Source of the DNA: Glycocaulis albus
GTDB taxonomy: Bacteria; Pseudomonadota; Alphaproteobacteria; Caulobacterales; Maricaulaceae
Reading direction: 5' to 3'
NCBI RefSeq assembly: GCF_014639075.1
Contig: NZ_BMFS01000002.1
Location: forward strand, 248,001-312,000
DNA: 64,000 nucleotides
The notes below the pieces were generated by a model. It was not told where the DNA came from. It saw nothing but the letters and a program-made list of their open reading frames with translations, and did no database searches. Below are positions 26,517 through 35,326 of the stretch, piece by piece; within the stretch, counting starts at the first letter, position 1, and each line of letters begins with the position of its first letter. The position numbers and the translations under genes were made by a program.

Positions 26517-27716
26517 ATGACCAATATAATGCTAACAATAGCCCTATCAATAATCGCAGGTTTTACATTTGCGATGGAATGGAAGCTGCGAACATTTACA
26601 TTACTAATTTGGCCATTTATAGCTATATACACTATAATACCGCTACTTCTTGCATCCATGCATATAATTGATATCGTGGACGCGCACATACTAAGTAACG
26701 CCGTATTAATTGCGATATGCATCACCACCCCCTACTCAATTACATTCTTTCTTCTGAACTATCAAAATCTGAGAACACCCCGCACAAACAAATTGAATAT
26801 ATCTAATATATATAAACCAATTCCATATATATGCATTGCTGTTGTTTTTATTATACTGGCAATCAACAACATAGGATTTAACACCATATTTATCTCCACA
26901 TGGCGCGATCAAACTCAGCTTGGATTTGGAGCCGTAATAATCTTGTGGAGCCTTAGTCTTCTGTCCGGCCCAATGGCGGCTGCACTCAAACATAAAGAAT
27001 ATTTATTATTCTTAAGCGCCTTAATAACATTTATCATTATACTGATATTCTTTAGAACAAGAGCAATACTAATTATTGCCTTGTTTCCACTGCTCATGAT
27101 TTTGATAGAAAGCCGTAGAAATCATTTTCTTTCAATAGTTACTTTCGCCTTCGCCCTGTTTTTAAGCGCCAGCATGGTCAGAGCAATTCGGTTTCAGGGC
27201 CGTTTGGACAACGTAGTGTCCAATGGAAATCTCACGCAAACTTTCGCAAAAATAATCTCTGATACTTTCGAAACAGGAGACCTATCGTCGTATAAGTACT
27301 TTTTATATATCGTACGAGATTGCGGAGCGCATATAAATTGTTTTAATGCCACCACATCGATGCGTGTTTTTGAAATACTTGGATTAACTAGGCTCGATCA
27401 GGCACGCTTGGAATACTATCTGTTTGATCAGTACAACATTCAAGGGATAGGAGGCTCAATACACCCGACCTTCTACGGGATTGCCTATGGTGATTTTGGG
27501 CTAATAGGAGGCATGATATTTGCAGCTTCGCTCGCAGCATTACATACAGCCTTCCGGGCATTACGTTCGCCTCGGTATGCCCCCTACGTGATCGGCTTTT
27601 TCGGGCCGTATTGCTTGTTTTTCGCTCGCGGAAGTTTTTACAATTCGTTTTCAGCATTAGTGGTCGGGATAGTTATCGCCCTGTCCATTTCGCTCATCAC
27701 AAAGCGCAGGCACTAA
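26517..27716 (+). CDS. Wzy-like polysaccharide polymerase (AT-rich, probably acquired)
   Basis: A 399-residue protein with about 10-11 membrane helices and a large polar segment in the middle (about residues 220-310: RFQGRLDNVV to QYNIQGIGGS). This is the layout of O-antigen/oligosaccharide repeat-unit polymerases, which extend undecaprenyl-linked units at the periplasmic face. Primary sequence is too divergent for a firm family call. Composition departs sharply from its neighbours: abundant ATA, AAT and TTA codons. The next gene begins directly after its stop. Probably horizontally acquired with the following glycosyltransferase. Confidence 0.65.
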   Translation: MTNIMLTIALSIIAGFTFAMEWKLRTFTLLIWPFIAIYTIIPLLLASMHIIDIVDAHILSNAVLIAICITTPYSITFFLLNYQNLRTPRTNKLNISNIYKPIPYICIAVVFIILAINNIGFNTIFISTWRDQTQLGFGAVIILWSLSLLSGPMAAALKHKEYLLFLSALITFIIILIFFRTRAILIIALFPLLMILIESRRNHFLSIVTFAFALFLSASMVRAIRFQGRLDNVVSNGNLTQTFAKIISDTFETGDLSSYKYFLYIVRDCGAHINCFNATTSMRVFEILGLTRLDQARLEYYLFDQYNIQGIGGSIHPTFYGIAYGDFGLIGGMIFAASLAALHTAFRALRSPRYAPYVIGFFGPYCLFFARGSFYNSFSALVVGIVIALSISLITKRRH

Positions 27717-27740
27717 ATGCAAGAGTCAAAGGAAGACGGT

Positions 27741-28802
27741 ATGCGCCCGAATATCATATACGTCTGCAACAATGATGGATCGGACACCAGAGTTGTTAAA
27801 GAAGTGACCTCACTTTCCCGATGTTATGATGTACATTTTCTAGGGATCGGAAGCGGCGACAATTCGTTTGCACGGGATCTCGTAGCTACCTTTGTTCTTA
27901 TTGCAGGATCGCATCGCTCGATGCTGGCGTTGCTCCAACTCGCTTTCAATGTTGTTAAATTACGCTTCAAAAAAAATATCTCAAGCATACATGTCGTAAA
28001 TGAGCAAGTTCTTTTAGCTATACTCCCATCAATTGTTGGAAGTCGAGTTGTCTTAGATTTATTTGATTCGCTATTTCTTAAAATTAATGCAATCGGAGAA
28101 AAGCTATGGTTGCTTAAAAGGCTTTTATATGGGGCATCCACATATATTATCATAACTGATGAGCTTCGTCGCCAGTTGATGCCGGCATTCTCTATTTCGA
28201 AGACCCATGTAATACCCAACGCCCCATTTAAAGATAAGCATATGCCAGCCAAGACGTTTTCTAATGATGGCGTCACAATTGCTTATTTTGGCACCCTCTT
28301 GGAGCATAGGGGCACGTCCGTAATCAGAGAACTTCTTGAGCATCACCCTGATATCACTGCCCTCTGCGCAGGCTGGTCAGTCGATGAACCGTCCCAAGAA
28401 CTTCAACGTCATCCGCGGGTTCGCTGGCTCGGTGTGATTCCTCAGCGTGAGGCAAATAGAATTATCGCGAAGGAGGCGGATTACATCTTGGCCATCTATC
28501 CGTCTGATAATTATAATAATAGGTTTGCTAGTCCAAATAAGATTTTTGATGCAATACATACAAGAACACCGTTAATATGCTCGGACCACATAAAGCTTTC
28601 TGAGTTCGTCCGAGAAAATAATCTTGGCCTTCTGGTGGGCTCGCCGGGAGATTTAAACTATAAGGAATTTGGAAAACTTCTGAAGTCTTATAAGGGCAAA
28701 TTCGAAATGAATCCGTCGCTATTGGATCAATATTCATGGGACGCATTCGAACAGAAGCTTTTGGATCTTCACGCTCCCCCTACCGCCAGGCCTCAAGGCT
28801 AG
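27741..28802 (+). CDS. GT4-like glycosyltransferase (AT-rich, probably acquired)
   Basis: A 353-residue GT-B fold transferase. The C-terminal half shows the donor domain: HVIPNAPF, IAYFGTLLEHRG, VRWLGVIPQREANRI and SPNKIFDAIHTRTPLICSDH. It should add one sugar to the repeat unit at the cytoplasmic face. I prefer ATG 27741 with AAAGGAAG upstream; an ATG at 27717 abuts the polymerase stop. The gene is AT-rich to about 28770, then turns GC-rich. Its last residues (about APPTARPQG) are encoded by DNA antisense to the end of the convergent DUF2793 gene. Confidence 0.75.
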   Translation: MRPNIIYVCNNDGSDTRVVKEVTSLSRCYDVHFLGIGSGDNSFARDLVATFVLIAGSHRSMLALLQLAFNVVKLRFKKNISSIHVVNEQVLLAILPSIVGSRVVLDLFDSLFLKINAIGEKLWLLKRLLYGASTYIIITDELRRQLMPAFSISKTHVIPNAPFKDKHMPAKTFSNDGVTIAYFGTLLEHRGTSVIRELLEHHPDITALCAGWSVDEPSQELQRHPRVRWLGVIPQREANRIIAKEADYILAIYPSDNYNNRFASPNKIFDAIHTRTPLICSDHIKLSEFVRENNLGLLVGSPGDLNYKEFGKLLKSYKGKFEMNPSLLDQYSWDAFEQKLLDLHAPPTARPQG

Positions 28803-30129
28803 GGATCACGCCGTAATAGCGCTCTGGCGTGATGGGCAGGAGGCCGGGTGTGACCGTGAATGCCGCGAGCCAGAACACGGTGCCGGGCGTAACGAATATC
28901 TGGTGCACGATATTGTCATAGCCGAGATAGCGGCTCGGGCTGACGCGGTAATGGCGCGTCACCTGCCGCCAGCCATCGGCCGGCAGGATCTGCGCCGGAG
29001 TGCCATGGCGCACCCCGTCCAGATACAGCGTGTTATGGCCGCCGGGAATGCCGCATCCCAGGCTGCCGGACTTGACCAGAACGTGGAAATTCAGCGTCAG
29101 CTCCGGCGGCAGGGGCAGTTGCGGCGTGGCAAAGGGCAGATAGTGCAAAACGCCGCCAATCGTGCGGGCGGTATTCGTGCCGCTGCCTGCGGTGATCTCC
29201 ATGGCAAAGAATTCCACGCCATAGCGCCGGAACCCCTCTTCGCGCATGCGCGAGACCAGAGCATCCATATCCGCATGGAGCGGATCGCCCGGGCCGCCAT
29301 AGGTGCTGTTATTATAGATGAATTTCGCCGCAGCCGCGATGCCCGCCCCGTTGGTGGGCACGATATAGTCAGGCGTCTCGAAACTGGTCGCAAGCGCGCT
29401 TTGCGGCTCCGGGCTGCCGGCAAACCGGCCGGCATCTTTCAGCAGGTTGAAGCTGTTGGCCAGCGGCGGGGTGTTCGGCAACGATACCGCGCCGCTGCCC
29501 GCCTCGATCACCAGCGCCTCATGCCAGTCTGCACCGTCGGCACTCACCTTGATATGGAAATCATCATCGCCCGTGGTGCCAAACTCGGCCCGTCCCGACC
29601 ATTCGGTCTGGTAGAGCACGCTCGCGGTATCGCCCGGCGCGCTCTTGTTCAGCTTCAGCTGGATGCCGCCATTGCCCGGTGTCACATCGTCATGGCTCAG
29701 CAGCACGGCATCGGATTTCACCGCCAGCCGGTTGGTCCCGTCGGCGCTGGTATTCACCCCTACCATTGCGGCCGGATTGATGGCGGTGCCGGTAAAAGGG
29801 CTCCAGCCTTCGCCGTCAAAGACCAGCGCCGCGCCTTCATCAGCGATCCAGGCAATCCAGCCTGCCTGCGGGGCGAAAATCCTCCACGCCCCGTCCTGGA
29901 ACGCGGCCACATGGCCGGCGGGCACGCCGGTCCACAGTCCACCTGCGCCCTCTGCCACGATATGGCGCTCTCCGGGCTGCGGGTCATCCGGGGGCACTGA
30001 AAGCTGGCGGCTGGCGACACTCAGCTGCACCAGCGCATCGAGCACCAGAAGCGCGTCATTGTGCGTCACATGCTTTTGCGCCTGGGCAGGCATGATGAAG
30101 GGCAGGCTCAGATTGGAAGTGGAGGTCAC
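28780..30129 (-). CDS. DUF2793 domain protein (phage-tail-like)
   Basis: A 449-residue protein. Residues 1-~105 match DUF2793: TSNLSLPFIMPAQAQKHVTHN and the paired WIAWI/W-rich segments typical of this domain, found in alphaproteobacterial phage or gene-transfer-agent tail loci and in free-standing copies. The C-terminal half is a separate beta-rich, aromatic region (about 260-449) without a family I recognise. No signal peptide. It lies alone on the minus strand inside the polysaccharide locus and overlaps the GT gene end by 23 bases. A carbohydrate-contacting role is a guess from context. Confidence 0.7.
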   Translation of the reverse strand: MTSTSNLSLPFIMPAQAQKHVTHNDALLVLDALVQLSVASRQLSVPPDDPQPGERHIVAEGAGGLWTGVPAGHVAAFQDGAWRIFAPQAGWIAWIADEGAALVFDGEGWSPFTGTAINPAAMVGVNTSADGTNRLAVKSDAVLLSHDDVTPGNGGIQLKLNKSAPGDTASVLYQTEWSGRAEFGTTGDDDFHIKVSADGADWHEALVIEAGSGAVSLPNTPPLANSFNLLKDAGRFAGSPEPQSALATSFETPDYIVPTNGAGIAAAAKFIYNNSTYGGPGDPLHADMDALVSRMREEGFRRYGVEFFAMEITAGSGTNTARTIGGVLHYLPFATPQLPLPPELTLNFHVLVKSGSLGCGIPGGHNTLYLDGVRHGTPAQILPADGWRQVTRHYRVSPSRYLGYDNIVHQIFVTPGTVFWLAAFTVTPGLLPITPERYYGVIPSLEAWR

Positions 30130-30434
30130 GGGCGGGGCGGTCCCTGTCTGTGGTTCGACAAGCCGTCATTTTCGCCGCAAATGCGCCCCTGCCGGATTGA
30201 TTTGGCGGATTTTTTGAATCTGCGGGCGATTTTCGCCCTCCAGACACTGGACAGGTGGCATTCTGTCCGCAAGAACGCTGGCAAGGGGCCGGTTTCGCAC
30301 CGGATACGGCGTCATTCAGGCCCGAATGCTAACAATTGGCCCTTCGCTTACCACAAATCACCCCTGTTCATGCCCTCGAACGCCCCTGTTCATATCCCGA
30401 TCCGCGCCGAGACAGCCCCCGTCAGGACACCCCC
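30130..30434. other. Divergent intergenic region with a spaced direct repeat
   Basis: A 305-base gap between the DUF2793 gene (minus) and the bi-domain oxidoreductase gene (plus), with no credible gene. It contains CCCCTGTTCAT twice (30361-30371 and 30383-30393), exactly 22 bases apart, about two helical turns, just upstream of the plus-strand operon. This is a plausible operator for the ~8-kb polysaccharide operon. Confidence 0.4.
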
Positions 30435-32570
30435 GTGAAGCAGCTACTCCAGTCCCTGAAAACCGGCGCCACCGAGGTTGCCGACGTGCCTGCACCACGT
30501 CCCGGACAGGGCCAGGTGCTGGTGGAAACCTCGCGCACGCTGGTCTCCGCCGGGACCGAACGCATGCTGGTCGAATTCGGCAAGAGCAATCTGATCGACA
30601 AGGCCCGCCAGCAGCCGGACAAGGTGAAAATGGTGCTGGAGAAGGTGCGCACGGACGGCCTCGCGGCCACGCTCGACGCCGTTCGCTCCAAGCTCGATCA
30701 GCCTCTGGCGCTGGGCTACTGCAATGTCGGCAGGGTGATGGAAAGCCGGGCTGAGGGTTTTGCGACCGGCGACCGGGTAGTCTCCAACGGTCAGCACGCC
30801 GGCATCGTCGCCGTACCGCAGAATCTGTGCGCGCGCATCCCCGCCAGTGTCACCGACGACAGTGCCGCCTTCACCGTGCTGGCCGCAATCGGCCTGCAGG
30901 GCATACGCCTGGCTGCGCCGACGCTGGGCGAATGCGTGGTGGTCACAGGCCTCGGCCTGATCGGCCTTCTCACGGTGCAAATGCTTCGCGCCCAGGGCTG
31001 CCGTGTCATGGGCATTGATTTCGATCCGGCCCGTCTTGAACTCGCCCGCCAGTTCGGTGCGGAGACCGTCAACCCGGGAGCCGGCGAAGACGTGCTGGCG
31101 CGCGCGGCAGCCTTTTCGCGCGGGCGCGGCGTCGATGCAGTTCTGATCACCGCGTCCACCAAAAGCAATGAGCCGGTATCCCAGGCCGCCCGCATGTGCC
31201 GCAAGCGCGGACGGATCGTGCTTGTCGGCGTGACCGGGCTGGAGCTCAGCCGGGCCGATTTCTACGAGAAGGAACTGAGCTTCCAGGTCTCCTGCTCCTA
31301 TGGGCCCGGCCGCTACGATCCGGCCTATGAGGAAGGCGGCCAGGATTATCCTGTCGGCTTCGTGCGCTGGACCGAGCAACGCAATTTCGAAGCCGTTCTG
31401 GACATGATGGCCGCAGGCAGCATCGATACGGCTCCGCTAATCTCGCACCGCTTTGATATTGATGACGGCGCGAAGGCGATGAGCCTTCTGACCTCTGATG
31501 AGCCGTCGCTGGGCATTTTGCTTCACTATCCGGTTCCGGCGGACAAGGCCGATGCGCGCGCTGCGCGCCGGGTAGAACTGTCCCCGGCAATGCCTGCCGG
31601 ACCGCGCCCCGGATCGGGCGGACGCATCGGCGTGCTGGGTGCGGGCAATTATGCCAGCCGCGTCCTGATCCCTGCCTTCAAGGCGGCCGGCGCAGAGCTC
31701 CACTCGCTCGCCAGCGCCGGCGGCGTCAGCGCCGTGCATTTCGGCCGCAAGTTCGGCTTCCGCAATGCGGTCACGGACGCGGACGAGATATTCGGCGACC
31801 CGCAGATCGGTACGGTCGTGATCGCCACACGCCATGACGCTCACGCCCGGCAGGTGCTGGCCGCCTTGCGCGCGGGCAAGCATGTCTTCTGCGAGAAGCC
31901 GCTCTGTCTGACGCTGGACGAACTGGCAGAGATCGAGGCGGAGGCCGCCGCCCGGCCCGGCCAGCACTTCATGGTCGGCTTCAACCGCCGGTTTGCGCCG
32001 CATACGGTAAAGATGAAGGCGCTTCTGGACACGATCACCGAGCCGAAAAGCTTCATCATCACGGTGAATGCGGGCGACATCCCGCCAGATCACTGGATCC
32101 AGGATCCCGCTGTGGGCGGCGGACGCATTCTCGGCGAGGCCTGCCACTTCATCGATCTGGCACGCCACCTCGCCGGCCACCCGATCGTCTCGTCCAGTGC
32201 GATCAGCCTTGGCGCCCACCCCGGCCAGCCGGTCAGTAGCGACAAGACCAGCATCACGCTTCAATTTGCCGACGGTTCGGTTGCCGCGATCCACTATCTG
32301 GCCAACGGCCACAAGAGCTTCCCCAAGGAGCGTATCGAAGCCTTCGCCGCCGGGCGCGTCCTGCAGCTCGACAATTTCCGGACACTCAGAGGCTGGGGCT
32401 GGAACGGCTTCTCCAGGCTGGGCAGCACGCGGCAGGACAAGGGCGTCTCGGGCGCTATCGAAACATTCCTGCGGCAGATATCACATGACTCGGCAGCCGC
32501 CATTCCCGCTGCCGAACTGTTTGAGAGCAGCCGCGTCTCGATCGAACTCGCGGGGAGCTTGCCGGAATGA
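30435..32570 (+). CDS. Bi-domain oxidoreductase (zinc-type dehydrogenase fused to Gfo/Idh/MocA)
   Basis: A 711-residue two-domain enzyme. Residues ~1-370 resemble zinc-binding medium-chain dehydrogenases with the Rossmann segment GLGLIGLLTVQML near residue 172. Residues ~395-711 are a Gfo/Idh/MocA dehydrogenase starting at GRIGVLGAGNYASRV with EKPLCLT near 485. Such fusions recur in surface-polysaccharide clusters and probably act on nucleotide sugars, but I know of no proven substrate. Start taken at GTG 30435, where the conserved KQLLQSLKTG begins. Its stop overlaps the methyltransferase start (ATGA), beginning a coupled operon. Confidence 0.85.
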   Translation: MKQLLQSLKTGATEVADVPAPRPGQGQVLVETSRTLVSAGTERMLVEFGKSNLIDKARQQPDKVKMVLEKVRTDGLAATLDAVRSKLDQPLALGYCNVGRVMESRAEGFATGDRVVSNGQHAGIVAVPQNLCARIPASVTDDSAAFTVLAAIGLQGIRLAAPTLGECVVVTGLGLIGLLTVQMLRAQGCRVMGIDFDPARLELARQFGAETVNPGAGEDVLARAAAFSRGRGVDAVLITASTKSNEPVSQAARMCRKRGRIVLVGVTGLELSRADFYEKELSFQVSCSYGPGRYDPAYEEGGQDYPVGFVRWTEQRNFEAVLDMMAAGSIDTAPLISHRFDIDDGAKAMSLLTSDEPSLGILLHYPVPADKADARAARRVELSPAMPAGPRPGSGGRIGVLGAGNYASRVLIPAFKAAGAELHSLASAGGVSAVHFGRKFGFRNAVTDADEIFGDPQIGTVVIATRHDAHARQVLAALRAGKHVFCEKPLCLTLDELAEIEAEAAARPGQHFMVGFNRRFAPHTVKMKALLDTITEPKSFIITVNAGDIPPDHWIQDPAVGGGRILGEACHFIDLARHLAGHPIVSSSAISLGAHPGQPVSSDKTSITLQFADGSVAAIHYLANGHKSFPKERIEAFAAGRVLQLDNFRTLRGWGWNGFSRLGSTRQDKGVSGAIETFLRQISHDSAAAIPAAELFESSRVSIELAGSLPE

Positions 32571-33286
32571 GCGTCGTGGCGTGGATGGACCGGACCTTTT
32601 ATCCCGGCTATGCCCGCAACTGGGATGACGCTCTGTTTCGAGAACGTATCCTGGCCGCCATGCCTGAAAGCGCTGAAATTCTCGACGTCGGCGCGGGGGC
32701 CGGGATCGTCGAGATGATGAATTTCAAGGGCATCGCCAGACACGTATGCGGTGTGGATCTCGACCCCCGTGTCGAGCAGAATCCTTACCTTGATGAGGGG
32801 CGTCAAGCGGACGCCGGTAACATCCCCTACCCCGAGAACCGCTTTGACCTGGTGTTCGCCGACAATGTCATGGAACACTTGGAACACCCGGAGGAGGTGT
32901 TCCGGGAGATTTGCCGTGTCCTCAAGCCGGGCGGACAATTGCTGTTCAAGACTCCTAACCGCAATCACTACATGCCGTTAATCGCCCGCGCGACGCCTCA
33001 CGCCTTTCATCAGTGGGTCAATCGAAGGCGGGGCCGCGCAGAGGAGGACACCTTCCCGACCCGCTACCGGGCAAATTCGCGCGCGCAAATCCAGCGTCTG
33101 GCGCAGGCCACTGGATTTCGGGTTGAACGTATAGAACTTGTCGAAGGCAGGCCTGAATATCTGCGAATGTTCCCGCTGACCTATGCGGCTGGCACCCTGT
33201 ATGAACGTCTGGTCAATGCCACGGCATTGTTCTCGCGATTTCGAATTCTTCTAATTGCCACCCTTTTAAAAGCGCAGCCGGGCTAA
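32567..33286 (+). CDS. Class I SAM-dependent methyltransferase
   Basis: A 239-residue Rossmann methyltransferase. The SAM-binding motif DVGAGAGIVEM is around residues 41-51, acidic CGVDLDPR next, and FADNVMEHLEHPEEVF (motif IV of the Methyltransf_11/25 group). It probably methylates a sugar or the lipid-linked glycan. The start overlaps the oxidoreductase stop (ATGA). A 115-base gap follows before the next gene, in which I see nothing definite. Confidence 0.85.
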   Translation: MSVVAWMDRTFYPGYARNWDDALFRERILAAMPESAEILDVGAGAGIVEMMNFKGIARHVCGVDLDPRVEQNPYLDEGRQADAGNIPYPENRFDLVFADNVMEHLEHPEEVFREICRVLKPGGQLLFKTPNRNHYMPLIARATPHAFHQWVNRRRGRAEEDTFPTRYRANSRAQIQRLAQATGFRVERIELVEGRPEYLRMFPLTYAAGTLYERLVNATALFSRFRILLIATLLKAQPG

Positions 33287-33401
33287 TCTGTGACGGTTCT
33301 GGAAAACACCACAGCAGCAACCCGCCGGGTCTCCTGAGGCTAAGGGGCATCCTCACGTTAAAGACAACGCTCCCGGTTCAGCCTGAAAGTCCTTGATCAT
33401 C

Positions 33402-34508
33402 ATGCCTGAAACACTGCCCAGCATCGCGCGTTACAACGCCCATTTGCGGATCACCGCAGACTGGCTCTTGCAGTCCATACAGCATGGAAAGGGCGGTTCT
33501 TCGGCGCATTACTCCCATCTTCGCGGATGGTCTGCGCCCTACCCGGAAACAACCGGCTACATCATTCCCACCCTTATCGACGCCTCGGCGCCACTGGACG
33601 ACCCGTCCCTGCACACCAGCGCCATCACGCTGGGCGAATGGCTGCTGGACCTCCAGGATGCAGCCGGCTGGTGGCCGGGCGGGCTGCTGAAGCCGGGCAG
33701 CGCACGGCAACCCAGCGTATTCAACACTGCGCAGATACTGGACGGGATGACCGCGCTGGCGCGCAATACAGGCGAGGCACGCTGGCGGGATGCTGCCGCA
33801 CGCGGGGCGAGCTGGCTGGCCCGAAACCTCGGCGCCGACGGGTGCTGGCAGATCGGCAATTACCGCGAAGGCGTAAACCCCAGCTATTATGCGCAGGTTG
33901 CCTGGCCCATGCTGCAGGTATGGCAACTCTCCGGCGATGACCTTGTACACGAAGCTGCAATCCGGGTTCTGGACCGGATCATCGCCCGGCGTGTATCAAA
34001 CGGCGTGATCGCAGGCTGGGGCTTTGACGAAGACAGGCCCGCACCCACCCATACTATCGCCTATACCCTGCGCGGCTTGATCGAAAGCGCCCTGCTGCTG
34101 GACAGATGGGACACTTATGGGGAGCCATGCATGGCAGCGCTGGAAAAGCTGAGCCGTAAGAGCCAGATCGCTGATGGAAGACTGCCGGGCGCGTACCGGG
34201 AGGACTGGAGCGCTGTCTCCTGGTACTCCTGCCTGACAGGCAATGTGCAGACAGCACTTTGCCTTCTGAGGGTGGAACAGCGTGAACGCGATCTCAGGCT
34301 GGTCAACAGCGCTGCCCGGTTGGTTGATCATGTCTGCTCGCATCAGCAAACAGGTTCCAGGCCGGCCGCAACGCGCGGCGCGGTCGCCGGGTCATCGCCG
34401 CCATGGGGCCGCTACATGTTCATGCGGTATCCGAACTGGGCCGCCAAGTACCATGCCGACGCCCTGATGATGCTCGCAGCGCGGCTGCAAGGCGAGGCAG
34501 ACCGGTGA
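33402..34508 (+). CDS. Alpha/alpha-toroid protein of polysaccharide locus
   Basis: A 368-residue soluble protein built of helical repeats with recurring Trp/Gly motifs (LGEWLLDLQDAAGWWPGG, ASWLARNLGADGCWQIG, GAYREDWSAVSWYSCLTG). This pattern is that of an (alpha/alpha)6 toroid as in terpene cyclases and many polysaccharide lyases or epimerases. No signal peptide. Start at ATG 33402. Its stop overlaps the GTG of the formyltransferase. Together with the heparinase-like gene two positions on, it may modify a uronate-containing glycan. The catalytic residues are not identified. Confidence 0.65.
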   Translation: MPETLPSIARYNAHLRITADWLLQSIQHGKGGSSAHYSHLRGWSAPYPETTGYIIPTLIDASAPLDDPSLHTSAITLGEWLLDLQDAAGWWPGGLLKPGSARQPSVFNTAQILDGMTALARNTGEARWRDAAARGASWLARNLGADGCWQIGNYREGVNPSYYAQVAWPMLQVWQLSGDDLVHEAAIRVLDRIIARRVSNGVIAGWGFDEDRPAPTHTIAYTLRGLIESALLLDRWDTYGEPCMAALEKLSRKSQIADGRLPGAYREDWSAVSWYSCLTGNVQTALCLLRVEQRERDLRLVNSAARLVDHVCSHQQTGSRPAATRGAVAGSSPPWGRYMFMRYPNWAAKYHADALMMLAARLQGEADR

Positions 34509-35326
34509 AACCCATCGTCCTGACAGCCGGCTATGACAGGGCTCCGCACTCTGTGGCCATCGCAGAGGGGCTGCGCCGGCTAGGCACGCCGCCAGACCTG
34601 ATACTTATCGCCTATCCGTTTTCGCTGACGCGGATACGCGCGATCATCCGCAGCCGGGGACTTGGCACGGTTTTGAATTACACAAGCGGGAAAGGCGCGA
34701 AAAGCCCAGGCAAGGACCCGCACTCTTCCCCTTTGCGCGAATATCTCACCGGTACAGGGCTGGCGGAGCAAAGCTCGCTGAAACGCTGGGCCACGCAATG
34801 GAATGTGCGCTGTACCAGCGTGGGCGACATCAATTCTCACGCTGCGGCGAGGATCGTTTCGCGGCTGGGCCCCTGCATAACGGGGTACACCGGCGGCGGC
34901 ATTCTCCGGCGCCGCTTTCTGGACGCTGCCGGACACTACGTCCTGAATGCGCACTCCGGCCCGCTGCCCGCAATTCGCGGCATGAATGCCTGCGAATGGA
35001 GTCTCCTCCTCGAACAACCGGTCTCGGTCACACTTCACCATATCGATGAAGGTATTGATACCGGCCCTGAACTGGAGCGCATCGCCGTTGAGGCGCGGAC
35101 CGGCGACACAGTCGACGCATTGAGGGAGCGCTGCGTCGTGGCGGGCATTGATGCCATGGTCCGCCATCTCCATGCTGCCGCCACCGGCGCAGCTGCAACG
35201 CCATACTCCAGGCCCGGACCGTCTGGCCGTCAGTGCTTCGTGATGGCCCCGGCCTTGCGCGAGCTTCTGGAACAACGCCTGCCAGCGCTGATCACAAGAC
35301 AGCAAAAGATGGCGCAACAGGCATGA
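34505..35326 (+). CDS. Formyltransferase-fold protein (probable sugar N-formyltransferase)
   Basis: A 273-residue protein with the folate-dependent formyltransferase fold. The catalytic Asn-x-His is in VLNAHSGPLPAIRG and the Asp in HHIDEGIDTGPEL, matching the methionyl-tRNA formyltransferase active site. In a polysaccharide cluster the likely reaction is transfer of formyl from N10-formyltetrahydrofolate to an amino sugar. GTG start at 34505 overlaps the preceding stop, and its own stop overlaps the next ATG (ATGA), so it sits in a fully coupled train. It lacks the C-terminal tRNA-binding domain of Fmt, supporting a sugar substrate. Confidence 0.78.
   Translation: MKPIVLTAGYDRAPHSVAIAEGLRRLGTPPDLILIAYPFSLTRIRAIIRSRGLGTVLNYTSGKGAKSPGKDPHSSPLREYLTGTGLAEQSSLKRWATQWNVRCTSVGDINSHAAARIVSRLGPCITGYTGGGILRRRFLDAAGHYVLNAHSGPLPAIRGMNACEWSLLLEQPVSVTLHHIDEGIDTGPELERIAVEARTGDTVDALRERCVVAGIDAMVRHLHAAATGAAATPYSRPGPSGRQCFVMAPALRELLEQRLPALITRQQKMAQQA

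Noticed and set aside
28780-30129. Prophage remnant around the DUF2793 gene
   Set aside because: No capsid, portal, terminase, integrase or other phage gene nearby; one domain alone is not enough.
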